A stretch of 64,000 nt of DNA, taken from NCBI GenBank assembly GCA_049976245.1, contig JBMFIQ010000006.1, positions 1-64,000 of the forward strand. The letters run 5' to 3'. Shown here in pieces: positions 36,482-45,242 of the stretch (its first letter is position 1; every line of letters begins with the position of its first letter). Origin of the DNA: Microbacter sp049976245. GTDB taxonomy: Bacteria; Bacteroidota; Bacteroidia; Bacteroidales; Paludibacteraceae. The notes below the pieces were generated by a model, which had not been told where the DNA came from, ran no database searches, and worked only from the letters and a program-made list of their open reading frames with translations. A program made the position numbers and the translations under genes.

Positions 36482-37636
36482 TTACCTCCTTCCATATTTG
36501 CGGAACAGAAAATAAACGCTTCCCAAAGCGATCAGGATAATGAGCACTCCAATCCATCCCCACAGCAATGATGTTTCAACCGAAACGCGAAAGGATGCCG
36601 TTGACGAAACTTGTGGATTTTTTGCCGTGATGTCCACCTGATAATCGCCTGGAATGGCTTTTTTATCGGCTTTAATGGTGGCATAAACAATGGCTGAGCC
36701 ATTGGGCCTGATTTGTGCAATTTCTTTTGGGTCAAATGTGACATCCCAATTGGCAGGTGCCGCTGCATCCAGATGCACTTGTTGAAGAATGGAAGAACCG
36801 GTGTTTTGAACCAATAATTGTACCCGTTTGGTCGATCCGGCAGTGATGTGGGTACTCAGCAACCCGGTGGGAGTGGTCAATGACATGTTGTATGATCCGG
36901 TAATGACCACATAGAGTTGCATTGTGGCTGATGTATTGTTTGTTTGAGCAATGACCGGAATGGTATAGGTACCGGCGGGAATTTGATCGGGCGGCGTGAT
37001 GTCAATCATGATGTTCTGCGTCTGATTGGGATCGACGCTCACGGAAGAGACTTGTTTGTAATTCACTTTGAAATCAACCGTCCATCCTGGATCAACTTGT
37101 GCCTGCAAGGCATAAAGTTGGGTGTCGGCTGTCATGTTTTGCAGGGTAGCTTGATAGGTGAACGTTGTTTTAGATGTTCCTTCCATGTTGGGCTGATCGG
37201 ACGATAAGGTTGTTTTGTATGTTCCCTGCTTTGAAACCGTTACCAATAAAGGCAACGAATATGCCCCTTTGGCTATCACGTTAAAATGATAAGTTCCTTT
37301 GTTGACCTTTACCGGAACGCCGATCGAAAGCGATAGGGTTTCTTTTTGTCCCGGCAAAACAGCAACTTGGGAGATGTTCCATCCTCCTGATTTCAAATCG
37401 GTAGTCCATCCACGGGGAACTCCGGCAACAACAATGTGTAAATTTTGAATTTTTTTGCTGTCGTTGATCACATCAATGTTGTAGTTGATGGTTTGTCCCG
37501 GAGGAACGGAAATGTTGGTGTAGGGCGTGTAGAGGGTGACACTGTCGGCCGTTAACGTGGCAGCACTGCTTCGCAAAGGCAAAACCCCCAAAAGAGCAAT
37601 AAAGAACACATTGACTAATTTCGTACGTTTTGACAT
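36482..37636 (-). CDS. NEW3-domain membrane protein of the ABC operon
   Basis: About 384 residues from ATG 37636, chosen for the signal peptide (MSKRTKLVNVFFIALLGVLPLRSSAA) and a GGAGGA site six bases upstream. Three or so consecutive Ig-like NEW3 (alpha-galactosidase-associated) domains follow, each with an (I/V)xPPG…-type start and a GTYxxxVxAK strand. A C-terminal membrane anchor (LLWGWIGVLIILIALGSVYFLF) ends in a short basic tail. In other genomes such proteins are encoded with an ABC-2 ATPase and permease, as here. It is probably an extracytoplasmic partner presenting or receiving cargo. Gaps are 3 bases to the ATPase. Confidence 0.88.
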   Translation of the reverse strand: MSKRTKLVNVFFIALLGVLPLRSSAATLTADSVTLYTPYTNISVPPGQTINYNIDVINDSKKIQNLHIVVAGVPRGWTTDLKSGGWNISQVAVLPGQKETLSLSIGVPVKVNKGTYHFNVIAKGAYSLPLLVTVSKQGTYKTTLSSDQPNMEGTSKTTFTYQATLQNMTADTQLYALQAQVDPGWTVDFKVNYKQVSSVSVDPNQTQNIMIDITPPDQIPAGTYTIPVIAQTNNTSATMQLYVVITGSYNMSLTTPTGLLSTHITAGSTKRVQLLVQNTGSSILQQVHLDAAAPANWDVTFDPKEIAQIRPNGSAIVYATIKADKKAIPGDYQVDITAKNPQVSSTASFRVSVETSLLWGWIGVLIILIALGSVYFLFRKYGRR

Positions 37637-37872
37637 AAAAAATCCTCCATGTTTTTTAATGGTTAAAAGATCACTTGTAAATAGTACGGGTGGCAAAATT
37701 AGAAGAAGGTTTTAAATGCGCAACAGGTGTGTCGGAACGTCCAACATGGATTCATTTTAAGTTAAAATGCAACTGTTTTATTTTCAAAATATTGTAGGAT
37801 GTATAAAAAATCGGAACAGCACTTAAATATTTATATTAACATCCCAATTTCTCAAAATGAGGCAATAATCTT

Positions 37873-37880
37873 TATCTTTG
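37873..37880 (+). promoter_or_regulatory. -7 promoter box TATCTTTG of the SOS cassette
   Basis: An exact TAnnTTTG match 20 bases upstream of ATG 37901. It falls inside a longer open frame starting at 37799, which argues that the real UmuD start is 37901. Confidence 0.65.
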
Positions 37881-37900
37881 TTATCACAATTCATGATGAT

Positions 37901-38350
37901 ATGAGTGCATTAAAATTACACATTACCAATACGTTAGATATTTATTCCGCACTTACGGAGACGGCTCTGTCATTGCCTTTGGCTTCTGATCGAATTAGCG
38001 CAGGCTTTCCATCGCCTGCCAGTGATTTCACGGATCGGTCCATTGATTTGAACAAACAATTGATTCAACATCCTGCTTCCACTTTTTTTGGACGTGTCAA
38101 AGGTCAATCCATGAAAGATGAGGGAATTAACGATGGCGATTTGCTCATCATTGATAAATCGCTTCTTCCGGAAGATGGAAAAATTGCGGTCTGTTTTATC
38201 GATGGCGAGTTTACCGTCAAACGCATTAAATTGGACAAGGATTGTTGTTGGCTTATGCCTGCCAACGATGCATATCAGCCGATTAGGGTAACTGCTGAAA
38301 ACGATTTTTTGATTTGGGGCATTGTGACTCATGTGATTAAATCTTTTTAA
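37901..38350 (+). CDS. umuD: UmuD-like self-cleaving SOS protein
   Basis: 149 residues from ATG 37901; the length and the promoter box support this start. S24/LexA peptidase fold: the cleavage site is Ala-Gly in ISAGFPSPASD (about 32-33), the nucleophile Ser is in GQSMKDEG and the general base Lys in DGEFTVKRI. On DNA damage, RecA filaments trigger self-cleavage and the shortened form joins UmuC as DNA polymerase V. There is no N-terminal DNA-binding domain, so it is not LexA. The umuC gene follows 2 bases later. Confidence 0.93.
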   Translation: MSALKLHITNTLDIYSALTETALSLPLASDRISAGFPSPASDFTDRSIDLNKQLIQHPASTFFGRVKGQSMKDEGINDGDLLIIDKSLLPEDGKIAVCFIDGEFTVKRIKLDKDCCWLMPANDAYQPIRVTAENDFLIWGIVTHVIKSF

Positions 38351-38352
38351 GG

Positions 38353-39612
38353 ATGTATTTTTTAGTTGATTGCAATAATTTTTATGTGTCGTGCGAACGG
38401 GTGTTTCGTCCCGACTTAAATCACGCGCCGGTGGTGGTTCTTTCCAACAATGACGGTTGTGTGATTTCCCGCAGCAACGAAGCCAAAGCGCTGGGCATTC
38501 CCATGGGAGCACCCGCATATCAATTTCAACCCTTATTTGATAAACATCACGTGCATGTTTTTTCGTCCAATTTTGCGTTGTATGGCGACATGAGTTCCCG
38601 CGTCATGAGTATTTTGGCTCAATACACACCCGACATGGAGATTTACAGCATCGATGAGGCTTTTCTGCAATGGAACGGATCGGAACCGTTGTCCATGGCA
38701 CAGGTAGGGATGAAGATCAGGAAAGATGTGTTTCGATCTACCGGCATTCCCGTCAGTGTTGGCATTGCGCCAACGAAAACGCTGGCTAAAGCGGCTGCTC
38801 ATATTGTGAAAAAATTTCCCGATCGAACGCATGGAGTTTATGTTATTGATAACGAAGAAAAAAGAGTAAAAGCGCTCAAATGGCTTCCCGTTGACGAGGT
38901 GTGGGGCATTGGCAGACAACATGCCAAAAGACTCAAACAAAAAGGGATTCGGGTTGCTTTGGGTCTGGTGGAACTTTCGGATCATTGGATTAAACAAAAT
39001 ATGTCGATCGTCGGATTGCGTTTAAAAAGAGAATTGGAGGGCATTCCGGCCATTGCGATGGAAGTTCCTTCTGCCAAGCGCAGCATCGCGGTCACTCGTT
39101 CCTTTGAAAAGATGTACACGACCTTTGACGAGCTTCATGAACGGGTTGTTACTTTTGCCGTTTCCTGTGCCGAAAAGCTAAGGCAACAACAGAGTGTTTG
39201 TCATGCCATGATGATTTTTGTTCATACCAATTATTTTAGAGATGACTTGCCGCAATATGCTCAAAACATCGTGATGACGTTACCATATGCAACCAATTCG
39301 AGCATTGAACTGGCTCAGTTTGCTGCTGAAGGTTTAAAACGTATTTTTGTTGAAGGATATCATTATAAAAAGGCCGGCGTGATTGTCATGCACATTGAAC
39401 CCGAAATGCCCAATCAACTTCATTTGTTTGAAAACAGCAATCCGAAACATAAGGCGTTGATGGAGGCCATCGATCATCTGACACATCAATTTGGGCAACA
39501 CAAAGTGATGTTGGCAGCACAGGATCCGGGGCGAAAATGGAAAATGAAGCAGGAACGACTTTCGCCCTGTTACACAACACAATGGAATGATTTGATTACC
39601 ATTCACGCCTAA
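38353..39612 (+). CDS. umuC: error-prone DNA polymerase V subunit UmuC
   Basis: 419 residues, Y-family polymerase. The palm has DCNNFYVSCERVF (first metal-binding Asp) and YSIDEAFL (catalytic Asp-Glu). Fingers start with VVVLSNNDGCVISRS. The helix-hairpin-helix thumb (VDEVWGIGRQHAKRL) and a UmuC-type C-terminal domain (little finger plus DUF4113-like tail with QLHLFE and GRKWKMKQERLSPCYTT) follow. It copies damaged templates at the cost of mutations. It is translated with umuD (2-base gap) and srap (4-base gap). Confidence 0.95.
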   Translation: MYFLVDCNNFYVSCERVFRPDLNHAPVVVLSNNDGCVISRSNEAKALGIPMGAPAYQFQPLFDKHHVHVFSSNFALYGDMSSRVMSILAQYTPDMEIYSIDEAFLQWNGSEPLSMAQVGMKIRKDVFRSTGIPVSVGIAPTKTLAKAAAHIVKKFPDRTHGVYVIDNEEKRVKALKWLPVDEVWGIGRQHAKRLKQKGIRVALGLVELSDHWIKQNMSIVGLRLKRELEGIPAIAMEVPSAKRSIAVTRSFEKMYTTFDELHERVVTFAVSCAEKLRQQQSVCHAMMIFVHTNYFRDDLPQYAQNIVMTLPYATNSSIELAQFAAEGLKRIFVEGYHYKKAGVIVMHIEPEMPNQLHLFENSNPKHKALMEAIDHLTHQFGQHKVMLAAQDPGRKWKMKQERLSPCYTTQWNDLITIHA

Positions 39613-39616
39613 AAAC

Positions 39617-40228
39617 ATGTGTTTTTATTTCAAACTCACTCAAAATGCTCAAATGCTGGAACATCGATTTAATGCTTCTTTGGAGCATGGAATGATGGAA
39701 ACGGGTGGGTTTTTCAATGGGTTTCAACATCCGTTGACGCCTGTCATTACCAATGCAGCGCCTGAACGCATTCAATGGTTAAAATGGGGTTTGATTCCGC
39801 CCTGGGCAAAAGATGAAACGATCGCTTCCGCTACGCTAAATGCCAGAGTTGAAACCATAGCCGTAAAACCGGCATTTAAATATGTTTTGCATCAACGATG
39901 TTTGATTCCTGCCGATGGGTTTTATGAGTGGCAATGGCTTGATGAAAAAGGGAAAAAGAAACAAAAATACCTTTTGACTTTGCCCGATGGGGAATTGTTT
40001 GCGTTTGCCGGTTTGTGGAGTGAGTGGAAAAATCCCATCAACGGACAAAGCATCAAAACGTTTTCCATTGTAACGATGGAAGCCAACCCATTGATGCGGC
40101 AAATCCACAACAGCAAAAAACGAATGCCGGTCATTACGACACGGAATCACGAAAATGATTGGCTGAACAACCAAGCATTGATCATTCAAAACGATCGTCT
40201 GAAAGCATTAAAAATAGGGGAAGGTTGA
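39617..40228 (+). CDS. SRAP/YedK-type abasic-site protein
   Basis: 203 residues. SOS response-associated peptidase family (HMCES/YedK). Cys2 (MCFYF) is the residue that forms a thiazolidine crosslink with abasic DNA; NARVET, the Glu in ADGFYEW and the His in IHNSKKRMPV complete the active site. It protects abasic sites in single-stranded DNA during replication. It completes a umuD-umuC-srap operon (4-base gap), so abasic-site shielding and translesion synthesis would be induced together. Confidence 0.93.
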   Translation: MCFYFKLTQNAQMLEHRFNASLEHGMMETGGFFNGFQHPLTPVITNAAPERIQWLKWGLIPPWAKDETIASATLNARVETIAVKPAFKYVLHQRCLIPADGFYEWQWLDEKGKKKQKYLLTLPDGELFAFAGLWSEWKNPINGQSIKTFSIVTMEANPLMRQIHNSKKRMPVITTRNHENDWLNNQALIIQNDRLKALKIGEG

Positions 40229-40349
40229 TAAGGAAATGATTCCCCTGCAAGGTTAACCGATTTTTTTCATTGCTTGTATATTTTTTGATTGTCTGATGTT
40301 TTGAACTATGTTGTTTGTGAAATACATGGGTTGATCTGTTTTGTTCATT

Positions 40350-40376
40350 CCATCGATCATTGTAAATGATTGATGG
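40350..40376 (+). terminator. hairpin downstream of the SOS cassette
   Basis: CCATCGATCATT pairs with AATGATTGATGG (one G-U pair) around a 3-base loop; TCAATTCTTT follows. It is 122 bases past the srap stop. Weak support as a terminator. Confidence 0.35.
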
Positions 40377-40512
40377 TCAATTCTTTATGAATAAGTGTGT
40401 GCACAGTGAAAAATTGATATATCAAGTTGAAACGCGCACGACGAGACAACTTAGACTAACAATGGAAAATTTGTATGCGTAGGCATTTGATTCTAAAATA
40501 AATGATAAAAAA

Positions 40513-41355
40513 ATGAATAAGGTTATTTTGATTACGGGCGCTTCGTCGGGCATTGGGAAGGAAACAGCCGTACGGCTCGTAAGAAAAGGTTTCACTGTTT
40601 ACGGAGCTGCCCGACGTCTCGAAAAAATGTCCGATTTACAAGCCTTGGGAGTGCATGTCTTAAAAATGGATGTTACGGACGATGCGTCGATGGTGAATGG
40701 ACTTCGGTATATTATGGATCACGAAGGGAGAATCGATGTTCTGATCAATAATGCCGGTTATGGATCCTTTGGAGCGGTGGAAGATGTCCCCATAGAAGAA
40801 GCCAGGACTCAGTTTGAAGTCAATCTTTTTGGATTGGCGCGACTTACGCAGCTCGTATTGCCCACAATGCGCGCACAAAAAGGAGGTCGAATCATCAATG
40901 TATCATCTGTGGCCGGAACCATCAGCGAGCCTTTTGGAGCATGGTATCATGCATCGAAATTTGCTCTCGAAGGCTGGAGCGATTGTCTGCGCATGGAATT
41001 GATCCCGATGCACATTGATGTGGTGATTATCAAACCGGCTATGATTCAAACGGAATGGAGTTCCATTGCCCGTGAAAACTTGCTTAAAACATCAGGTCAA
41101 GGCTTTTATCGCCATTTTGCCCGACAACATGCCGCCATGTTGGGCAAAGGCGATGCAATGATTGCTTCCAAACCTGTGGTCATTGCAAAAATCATCGAAA
41201 AAGCTGTCCTTGCACGCAAACCCAAAACCCGATATGCTGCAGGAAAAGGGGCTCATTTGATGATTTGGATTCGGCGTCATGTGCCGGATCGCCTGTTTGA
41301 TGCCATGATGCTTAAAATGTTAAATATGTTTTCAACCCCTCAAAGTACTGAATAA
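40513..41355 (+). CDS. short-chain dehydrogenase/reductase
   Basis: 280 residues, classical SDR. The NAD(P)-binding TGASSGIG (residues about 8-15), NNAGYG, the catalytic Ser in INVSSVAG and the Tyr-x3-Lys in WYHASKFALEG are intact. AARRLEKM after the second strand suggests NADP preference. The C-terminal extension (about 200-280, basic and hydrophobic, with KPKTRYAAGKGAH) is like retinol- or ketosteroid-type members. The substrate is not predictable. A single gene. Confidence 0.9.
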   Translation: MNKVILITGASSGIGKETAVRLVRKGFTVYGAARRLEKMSDLQALGVHVLKMDVTDDASMVNGLRYIMDHEGRIDVLINNAGYGSFGAVEDVPIEEARTQFEVNLFGLARLTQLVLPTMRAQKGGRIINVSSVAGTISEPFGAWYHASKFALEGWSDCLRMELIPMHIDVVIIKPAMIQTEWSSIARENLLKTSGQGFYRHFARQHAAMLGKGDAMIASKPVVIAKIIEKAVLARKPKTRYAAGKGAHLMIWIRRHVPDRLFDAMMLKMLNMFSTPQSTE

Positions 41356-41372
41356 TTTCATTTGGAATCATT

Positions 41373-41380
41373 TATCTTTG
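41373..41380 (+). promoter_or_regulatory. -7 promoter box TATCTTTG
   Basis: An exact TAnnTTTG match about 108 bases upstream of the small acidic protein gene. Confidence 0.5.
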
Positions 41381-41487
41381 ATTAATGAATTAATGCGCTT
41401 AATTCTGGTTTTTAGTCTCATTTACAATTTATTAAGCAGTTTTGTTGCTATGGAATTTTGTTGTTTATCGAAAAAAATCATGTTTTT

Positions 41488-41688
41488 ATGAAGAGTAATC
41501 CATCATTGTCAACAAGCGATTCAAATTTTAATTTTGATGAAAACATTCAGCCGGAACCGGAATTTGAATCTGCTCAAGAAGAGGAAAATGCAGGAGTACA
41601 ACCAACTGAATCATCCGGTGACATCTTGCCCGAAGTAAATGCTTCAGACGATTTGGCCATACTGGGAGACGAAATTCCAAATACTTAA
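41488..41688 (+). CDS. small acidic protein of unknown function
   Basis: 66 residues from ATG 41488 (MKSNPSLSTSDS…); an ATG at 41458 would add ten. About a quarter of the residues are Glu or Asp and there are almost no basic ones, with many Ser, Pro and Asn, so it is probably disordered. No signal peptide, membrane segment or known motif. A promoter box upstream supports expression. It may be a real small protein; homologues would be needed to be sure. Confidence 0.5.
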   Translation: MKSNPSLSTSDSNFNFDENIQPEPEFESAQEEENAGVQPTESSGDILPEVNASDDLAILGDEIPNT

Positions 41689-42058
41689 CTGATTGATGAT
41701 CCGAAAGTTGTATTTTAGGCTCAGGCAGTCGGAAGATTTTCCGTCTTCATGGAGTTCATTTGCTGTTTTTTCGACAGTGTACCATCATGCAGAAAACATT
41801 GAAAGGATTTTTTAGGCGCTAAAATCGGCGCTGCTCATGTTTTCAAACAGCCATATATGTTAAAACATGTTATTTATTGACATTTATTATCGAATTCGAT
41901 TCGCCGTATGCTATATTTGTAGACATTAAAAAATCCATTAAACAACTGAAATGCCTTTTTGGGGTTTATATTTTTATGTATCAACAGAAAGGATGGTTGA
42001 AAGTGGATTTAAAGGGAGCAATGAGTATGGGATATTAATTTTTTAAATGATTGACAGT
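41689..42058. other. spacer before the DUF4251 gene
   Basis: About 370 bases without a gene. A promoter box (TATATTTG) sits at 41912-41919. No convincing terminator or repeat is seen. Confidence 0.5.
41912..41919 (+). promoter_or_regulatory. -7 promoter box TATATTTG of the DUF4251 gene
   Basis: An exact TAnnTTTG match 140 bases upstream of ATG 42059. Confidence 0.5.
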
Positions 42059-42652
42059 ATGAAAACGAAAAATGTGATTTGGTTAGCCATTTCTTTTTCT
42101 GTGGCTGCATTGATGGTAACTCCATTGTTTGCAAAGGATTTTCCTAAAGCTCAAAAAGATAACATCAAAAAAGAGATGGAGCAGGCTAAAAAAGCTGCAC
42201 GTGATGCTGCCCAAATGGCTGCTTACGACAAAGCTGTTCAAGCGTTGAATGACAAAGACTGGATTTTGGAGGCAAGTCAGGTGTACAACAGGTGGGGACG
42301 TATTTTTGAAGTGAATGACAACACCAATTTCATCATGCTTGAAAAAGATAAGGCTTATTTGCAATTGGCATTCAATGGCTTCAGAAGCGGGCCTAACGGA
42401 ATAGGCGGCGTAACTTTAAAAGGCTATCCCACAAAAATATCCATTAAGACCGATAAAAGTGGCAATGTAACATATACCATGAATGTTTTTGGTAATGGAC
42501 TCAATGCCGACATAACCATTTGGTTAGGATATGGGGACAATCATGCTGAAGCCATGGTCAATGCAACCTTTAGCAATGGGCAAGTCAGTTTCTCGGGTCG
42601 ACTTCTGCCTCTGTCGGAATCCAATTATTATCGGAGCGGGCTTGATTTTTAA
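42059..42652 (+). CDS. DUF4251 secreted protein
   Basis: About 197 residues from ATG 42059, giving a signal peptide (MKTKNVIWLAISFSVAALMVTPLFA); ATG 42047 would add MIDS. A charged helix (about 27-60) precedes the DUF4251 domain. That domain has the family pattern DWILEASQV…G…NFIMLEKDKAYLQLAFNGFRSGPNGIGGVTLKG and ends in SFSGRLLPLS. The family is Bacteroidetes-specific, presumably periplasmic, with unknown function. Single gene with its own promoter and terminator. Confidence 0.88.
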   Translation: MKTKNVIWLAISFSVAALMVTPLFAKDFPKAQKDNIKKEMEQAKKAARDAAQMAAYDKAVQALNDKDWILEASQVYNRWGRIFEVNDNTNFIMLEKDKAYLQLAFNGFRSGPNGIGGVTLKGYPTKISIKTDKSGNVTYTMNVFGNGLNADITIWLGYGDNHAEAMVNATFSNGQVSFSGRLLPLSESNYYRSGLDF

Positions 42653-42681
42653 CAATCAAGATTAATCCGAACCACGCTTTT

Positions 42682-42714
42682 AAGGACGTTCATGCTGATT
42701 GAATGTCCTTTTTC
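42682..42714 (+). terminator. terminator of the DUF4251 gene
   Basis: AAGGACGTTCA (42682-42692) pairs with TGAATGTCCTT (42700-42710), one G-U pair, 7-base loop, followed by TTTC. Confidence 0.7.
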
Positions 42715-43158
42715 TTGACTTGACTTTTGTAACTTCGTTGATATGGGTTTTCGTTTAAAGTAGGATTTTATTTTTGAATTGATTTAAGATTTCAATCATT
42801 TTGCAGGATTTAGACAGGCTGTTTTTAGATTGCTTCAAAAGATTTTTTACCGGCAGTTTCTTTTCGAAAGCATCGTCGAAAAAACTTCAAAATTTTCAAA
42901 GCCATTGTGAGCCTTTGCTTTATTGTGGTTGCATAAATCTCTTATTGTTAAATTATCCCAATGAATCGCCGTGCACTTTAAACTATTTCCGTGTAGAAAT
43001 GTCAAATAAAATACGTTGAACAGTTTAACCGTGCCTTTGTCTTTCCCCTTTTGTGATCTGTTTTGTTTGTCTCGTTTCATCTCAATACAATTTGGATTAT
43101 GGTTTACCAAGCGACAAAACAACCGGATGGTTCAATGGAAACGATTATTTTAACGTAA
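42715..43158. other. spacer without recognised features
   Basis: About 440 bases. Short frames on both strands (up to 91 codons on the minus strand) have no recognisable family or plausible start. AACCGGATGGTT near 43120, shortly before tetR, is a weak palindrome. Confidence 0.5.
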
Positions 43159-43785
43159 ATGGATTTACCGATGAAAACCAATCACACTGAACAAAAAATT
43201 TTAGAAGCAGCAGAAGCAATTTTTCTCGAAAAAGGGTTTAGTTCTGCCAAAACTACCGAAATTGCGCTCAAAGCCAATGTTAATCATGCTTTGATTCATT
43301 ATTATTACCGTACAAAAGAGAATCTTTTTGAAACCATTTTTGTGACAAGATTAAAAAGCATCTTGTCTTTTTTCGACGACATTCTCTCGTTGGATATCCC
43401 ATACATTGATCGGATCAAAATGATGATTAATAAGTATTTTGATCTCTTCCTTGATCATCCTCAAATGCCTTTTTTCATCTTCAACGAATTTTTTGTCAAC
43501 AAAGCACGCTTAGATTTTCTGAAACATCGCATAGTAAATCTGACAGCTCCTCTCAGAGCCCATTTTGAAGAAATTACCCAACAAGCTATTCAAAAGGGAG
43601 AAATTAGGGTTATTCATCCACAGGATTTACTCATGCACATTTTTTCGCTTAATTCGTCTGTGTTTTTCAACAAATCAATGAATCAATCACTCTTTGACTG
43701 GCAGAAAGATGAATATGCACACTATATTGAGCAACGAAAAAATGCCATCATCGATTTTGTGGTTCACGGAATTCAGGCTTCTTAA
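43159..43785 (+). CDS. TetR/AcrR-family regulator upstream of the second RND pump
   Basis: 208 residues (196-204 if a later ATG such as 43171 is used). The N-terminal HTH reads ILEAAEAIFLEKGFSSAKTTEIALKANVNHALIHYYYRTKENLFE, close to the TetR consensus; the C-terminal half is a helical ligand domain. It is on the same strand as the RND pump at 44135-49756 but separated from it by a repeat copy and tRNA-Arg. Control of the pump is therefore plausible, though not shown. It does not share an obvious operator with the first TetR system. Confidence 0.88.
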   Translation: MDLPMKTNHTEQKILEAAEAIFLEKGFSSAKTTEIALKANVNHALIHYYYRTKENLFETIFVTRLKSILSFFDDILSLDIPYIDRIKMMINKYFDLFLDHPQMPFFIFNEFFVNKARLDFLKHRIVNLTAPLRAHFEEITQQAIQKGEIRVIHPQDLLMHIFSLNSSVFFNKSMNQSLFDWQKDEYAHYIEQRKNAIIDFVVHGIQAS

Positions 43786-43821
43786 TCATCGGGTTATTGA
43801 CCTAAATGGGACCGTAATGGC

Positions 43822-43920
43822 CATGAAACGAACCATAAAAATTGCTTGTGCTCAAGCGTATGACTATTTTAGCGAGTTCCATACATCATTAGCGTTACAA
43901 AAAAAAAAAACGTATGAAAT
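43822..43920 (+). repeat. intergenic ~95-bp repeat, copy 7
   Basis: ATGAAACGAACCATAAAAAT, TGCTTGTGCTCAAGCGTATG, ACTATTTTAGCGAGTTCCAT, ACATCATTAGCGTTAC, a 12-A run and CGTATGAAAT. It points to tRNA-Arg and the pump operon. The long A-run is unusual for the family. Confidence 0.85.
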
Positions 43921-43989
43921 CTTTTGTGTGTAGAAACTGATTGAGGTCATGGTTTCTAAAGAAAAATAAGCTATTTTTGCAAAACAATT

Positions 43990-44061
43990 GGTCCTATAGT
44001 TTAATGGATAGAATGACAGATTCCGGTTCTGTTGGTCTGGGTTCGATTCCCGGTGGGACTA
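43990..44061 (+). tRNA. tRNA-Arg (anticodon CCG)
   Basis: 72 bases without encoded CCA. Acceptor GGTCCTA/TGGGACT (G1-U72 pair, T6-G67), TA at 8-9, D stem GTTT/GAAT. The anticodon arm is ACAGA-TTCCGGT-TCTGT, giving anticodon CCG, which reads CGG. T arm CTGGG-TTCGATT-CCCGG; discriminator A. A T-rich stretch right after (CTTTTTTCTTTT) may end transcription. Confidence 0.93.
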
Positions 44062-44134
44062 CTTTTTTCTTTTCCGTACCTTAGTTTTCTAAGCACCTCT
44101 TTTTCAAACATCTTACTTTTTTAATTTCTTTTCT

Positions 44135-45220
44135 ATGCTTCAGTCATTTATACGTTCCAAGTTGTTTTATGTGGGCTTGGTGTTTCTAAGCGTCTCTTTT
44201 GCAGCGTGCCGGTCTCATTCAAAAGAAAAGAATACTCCCATTCCGCGATTGCATTGCATGGTCGTGCACAGCGGTGATGCAACGGTTTATACCAATTATG
44301 CCACGCAGCTTCAAAGTGAAAATGTGGTTACCATCTATTCAAGAGCAACGGGTTACGTTGATCGCCTCTATGTTTCGGAAGGAGATCATGTGCGAAAAGG
44401 TCAGCCAATCTTAAAAATTCAGGACAATGACTATCTTCAGGCAGTTCGGAGCGCTCAGGCTGCTTATCAAAATGCATTGCTTGAGGTAAAAAAGGTGACT
44501 CCTTTGGTTGAAAAAGGAATCATCAGTCCTTATCAATTACAAACGGATCAAAGCAATTTGGAAGCTGCTAAAGCAAACTTTGAAAATGCCAAAATTAATT
44601 TAAGTTATACCTTGATTACCAGTCCGGTGAACGGAGTTATTGGCCAAATTACCCTTCGGCAGGGCAGTTTAATCACTGCCGGTGCAGCCACACCCATCAC
44701 CACTGTGTCGTCCAACGGGAACATGTTTGCTTATTTTTCTATTGATGAGCAAAAAATGTTGCAATGGACGGATACGCTCAAAGGAACTTTGCAGGACAAG
44801 ATCAAACGGTTGCCTTCGGCAAGTCTGCTTTTGGCCGATGGCACCAAATATGCTTACACAGGCAAAATATCGTTGGGCAGCGGGCTTGTTGATCCAACCA
44901 CCGGCTCGTTGTTGCTGAAAGCTACTTTTCCAAATCCTCAGGAGCTGTTGAGAACCGGAAGTTCAGGTACCTTGCAATTGCCCGTGCACTACGAACATGT
45001 TTTAATGGTGCCTCAAAAAGCTACTTTTGATATTCAAAATAAAAAAATGCTTTATCTTGTTGATTCACATGGGATTGTTCATGCCACAAACATTGCCGTG
45101 AAAGCCATAGCCGGAAATAATTATGTGGTGAGCGACGGAGTGAAGGAAGGTGATGTCGTGGTAACGGATGGCATTACACAAATCAAAGATGGCATGAAAA
45201 TTAGTCCAATATTGAATTAA
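44135..45220 (+). CDS. RND efflux membrane-fusion (adaptor) lipoprotein
   Basis: 361 residues. The lipoprotein signal ends SFAAC (Cys about 25). HlyD/AcrA family: the lipoyl-like motif ATGYVDRLYVSEGDHVRKGQPIL, an alpha-hairpin (about 90-150), the second lipoyl half TLITSPVNGVIGQITLRQGSLI, then beta-barrel and membrane-proximal domains ending KDGMKISPILN. It is the periplasmic bridge for the RND permease encoded 22 bases downstream. Compared with the adaptor at 27530 it belongs to the AcrA/MexA-like branch. Confidence 0.93.
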   Translation: MLQSFIRSKLFYVGLVFLSVSFAACRSHSKEKNTPIPRLHCMVVHSGDATVYTNYATQLQSENVVTIYSRATGYVDRLYVSEGDHVRKGQPILKIQDNDYLQAVRSAQAAYQNALLEVKKVTPLVEKGIISPYQLQTDQSNLEAAKANFENAKINLSYTLITSPVNGVIGQITLRQGSLITAGAATPITTVSSNGNMFAYFSIDEQKMLQWTDTLKGTLQDKIKRLPSASLLLADGTKYAYTGKISLGSGLVDPTTGSLLLKATFPNPQELLRTGSSGTLQLPVHYEHVLMVPQKATFDIQNKKMLYLVDSHGIVHATNIAVKAIAGNNYVVSDGVKEGDVVVTDGITQIKDGMKISPILN

Positions 45221-45242
45221 TCCGATTTAATAGTTCCATCTC

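Noticed and set aside
37799..37900. N-terminal extension of UmuD from ATG 37799
   Set aside because: The promoter box TATCTTTG lies inside it, and the shorter protein has normal UmuD length.
42847..43122. 91-codon minus-strand frame, possible transposase relic
   Set aside because: Some helical, charged look, but no catalytic motif, no terminal repeats and no good start.
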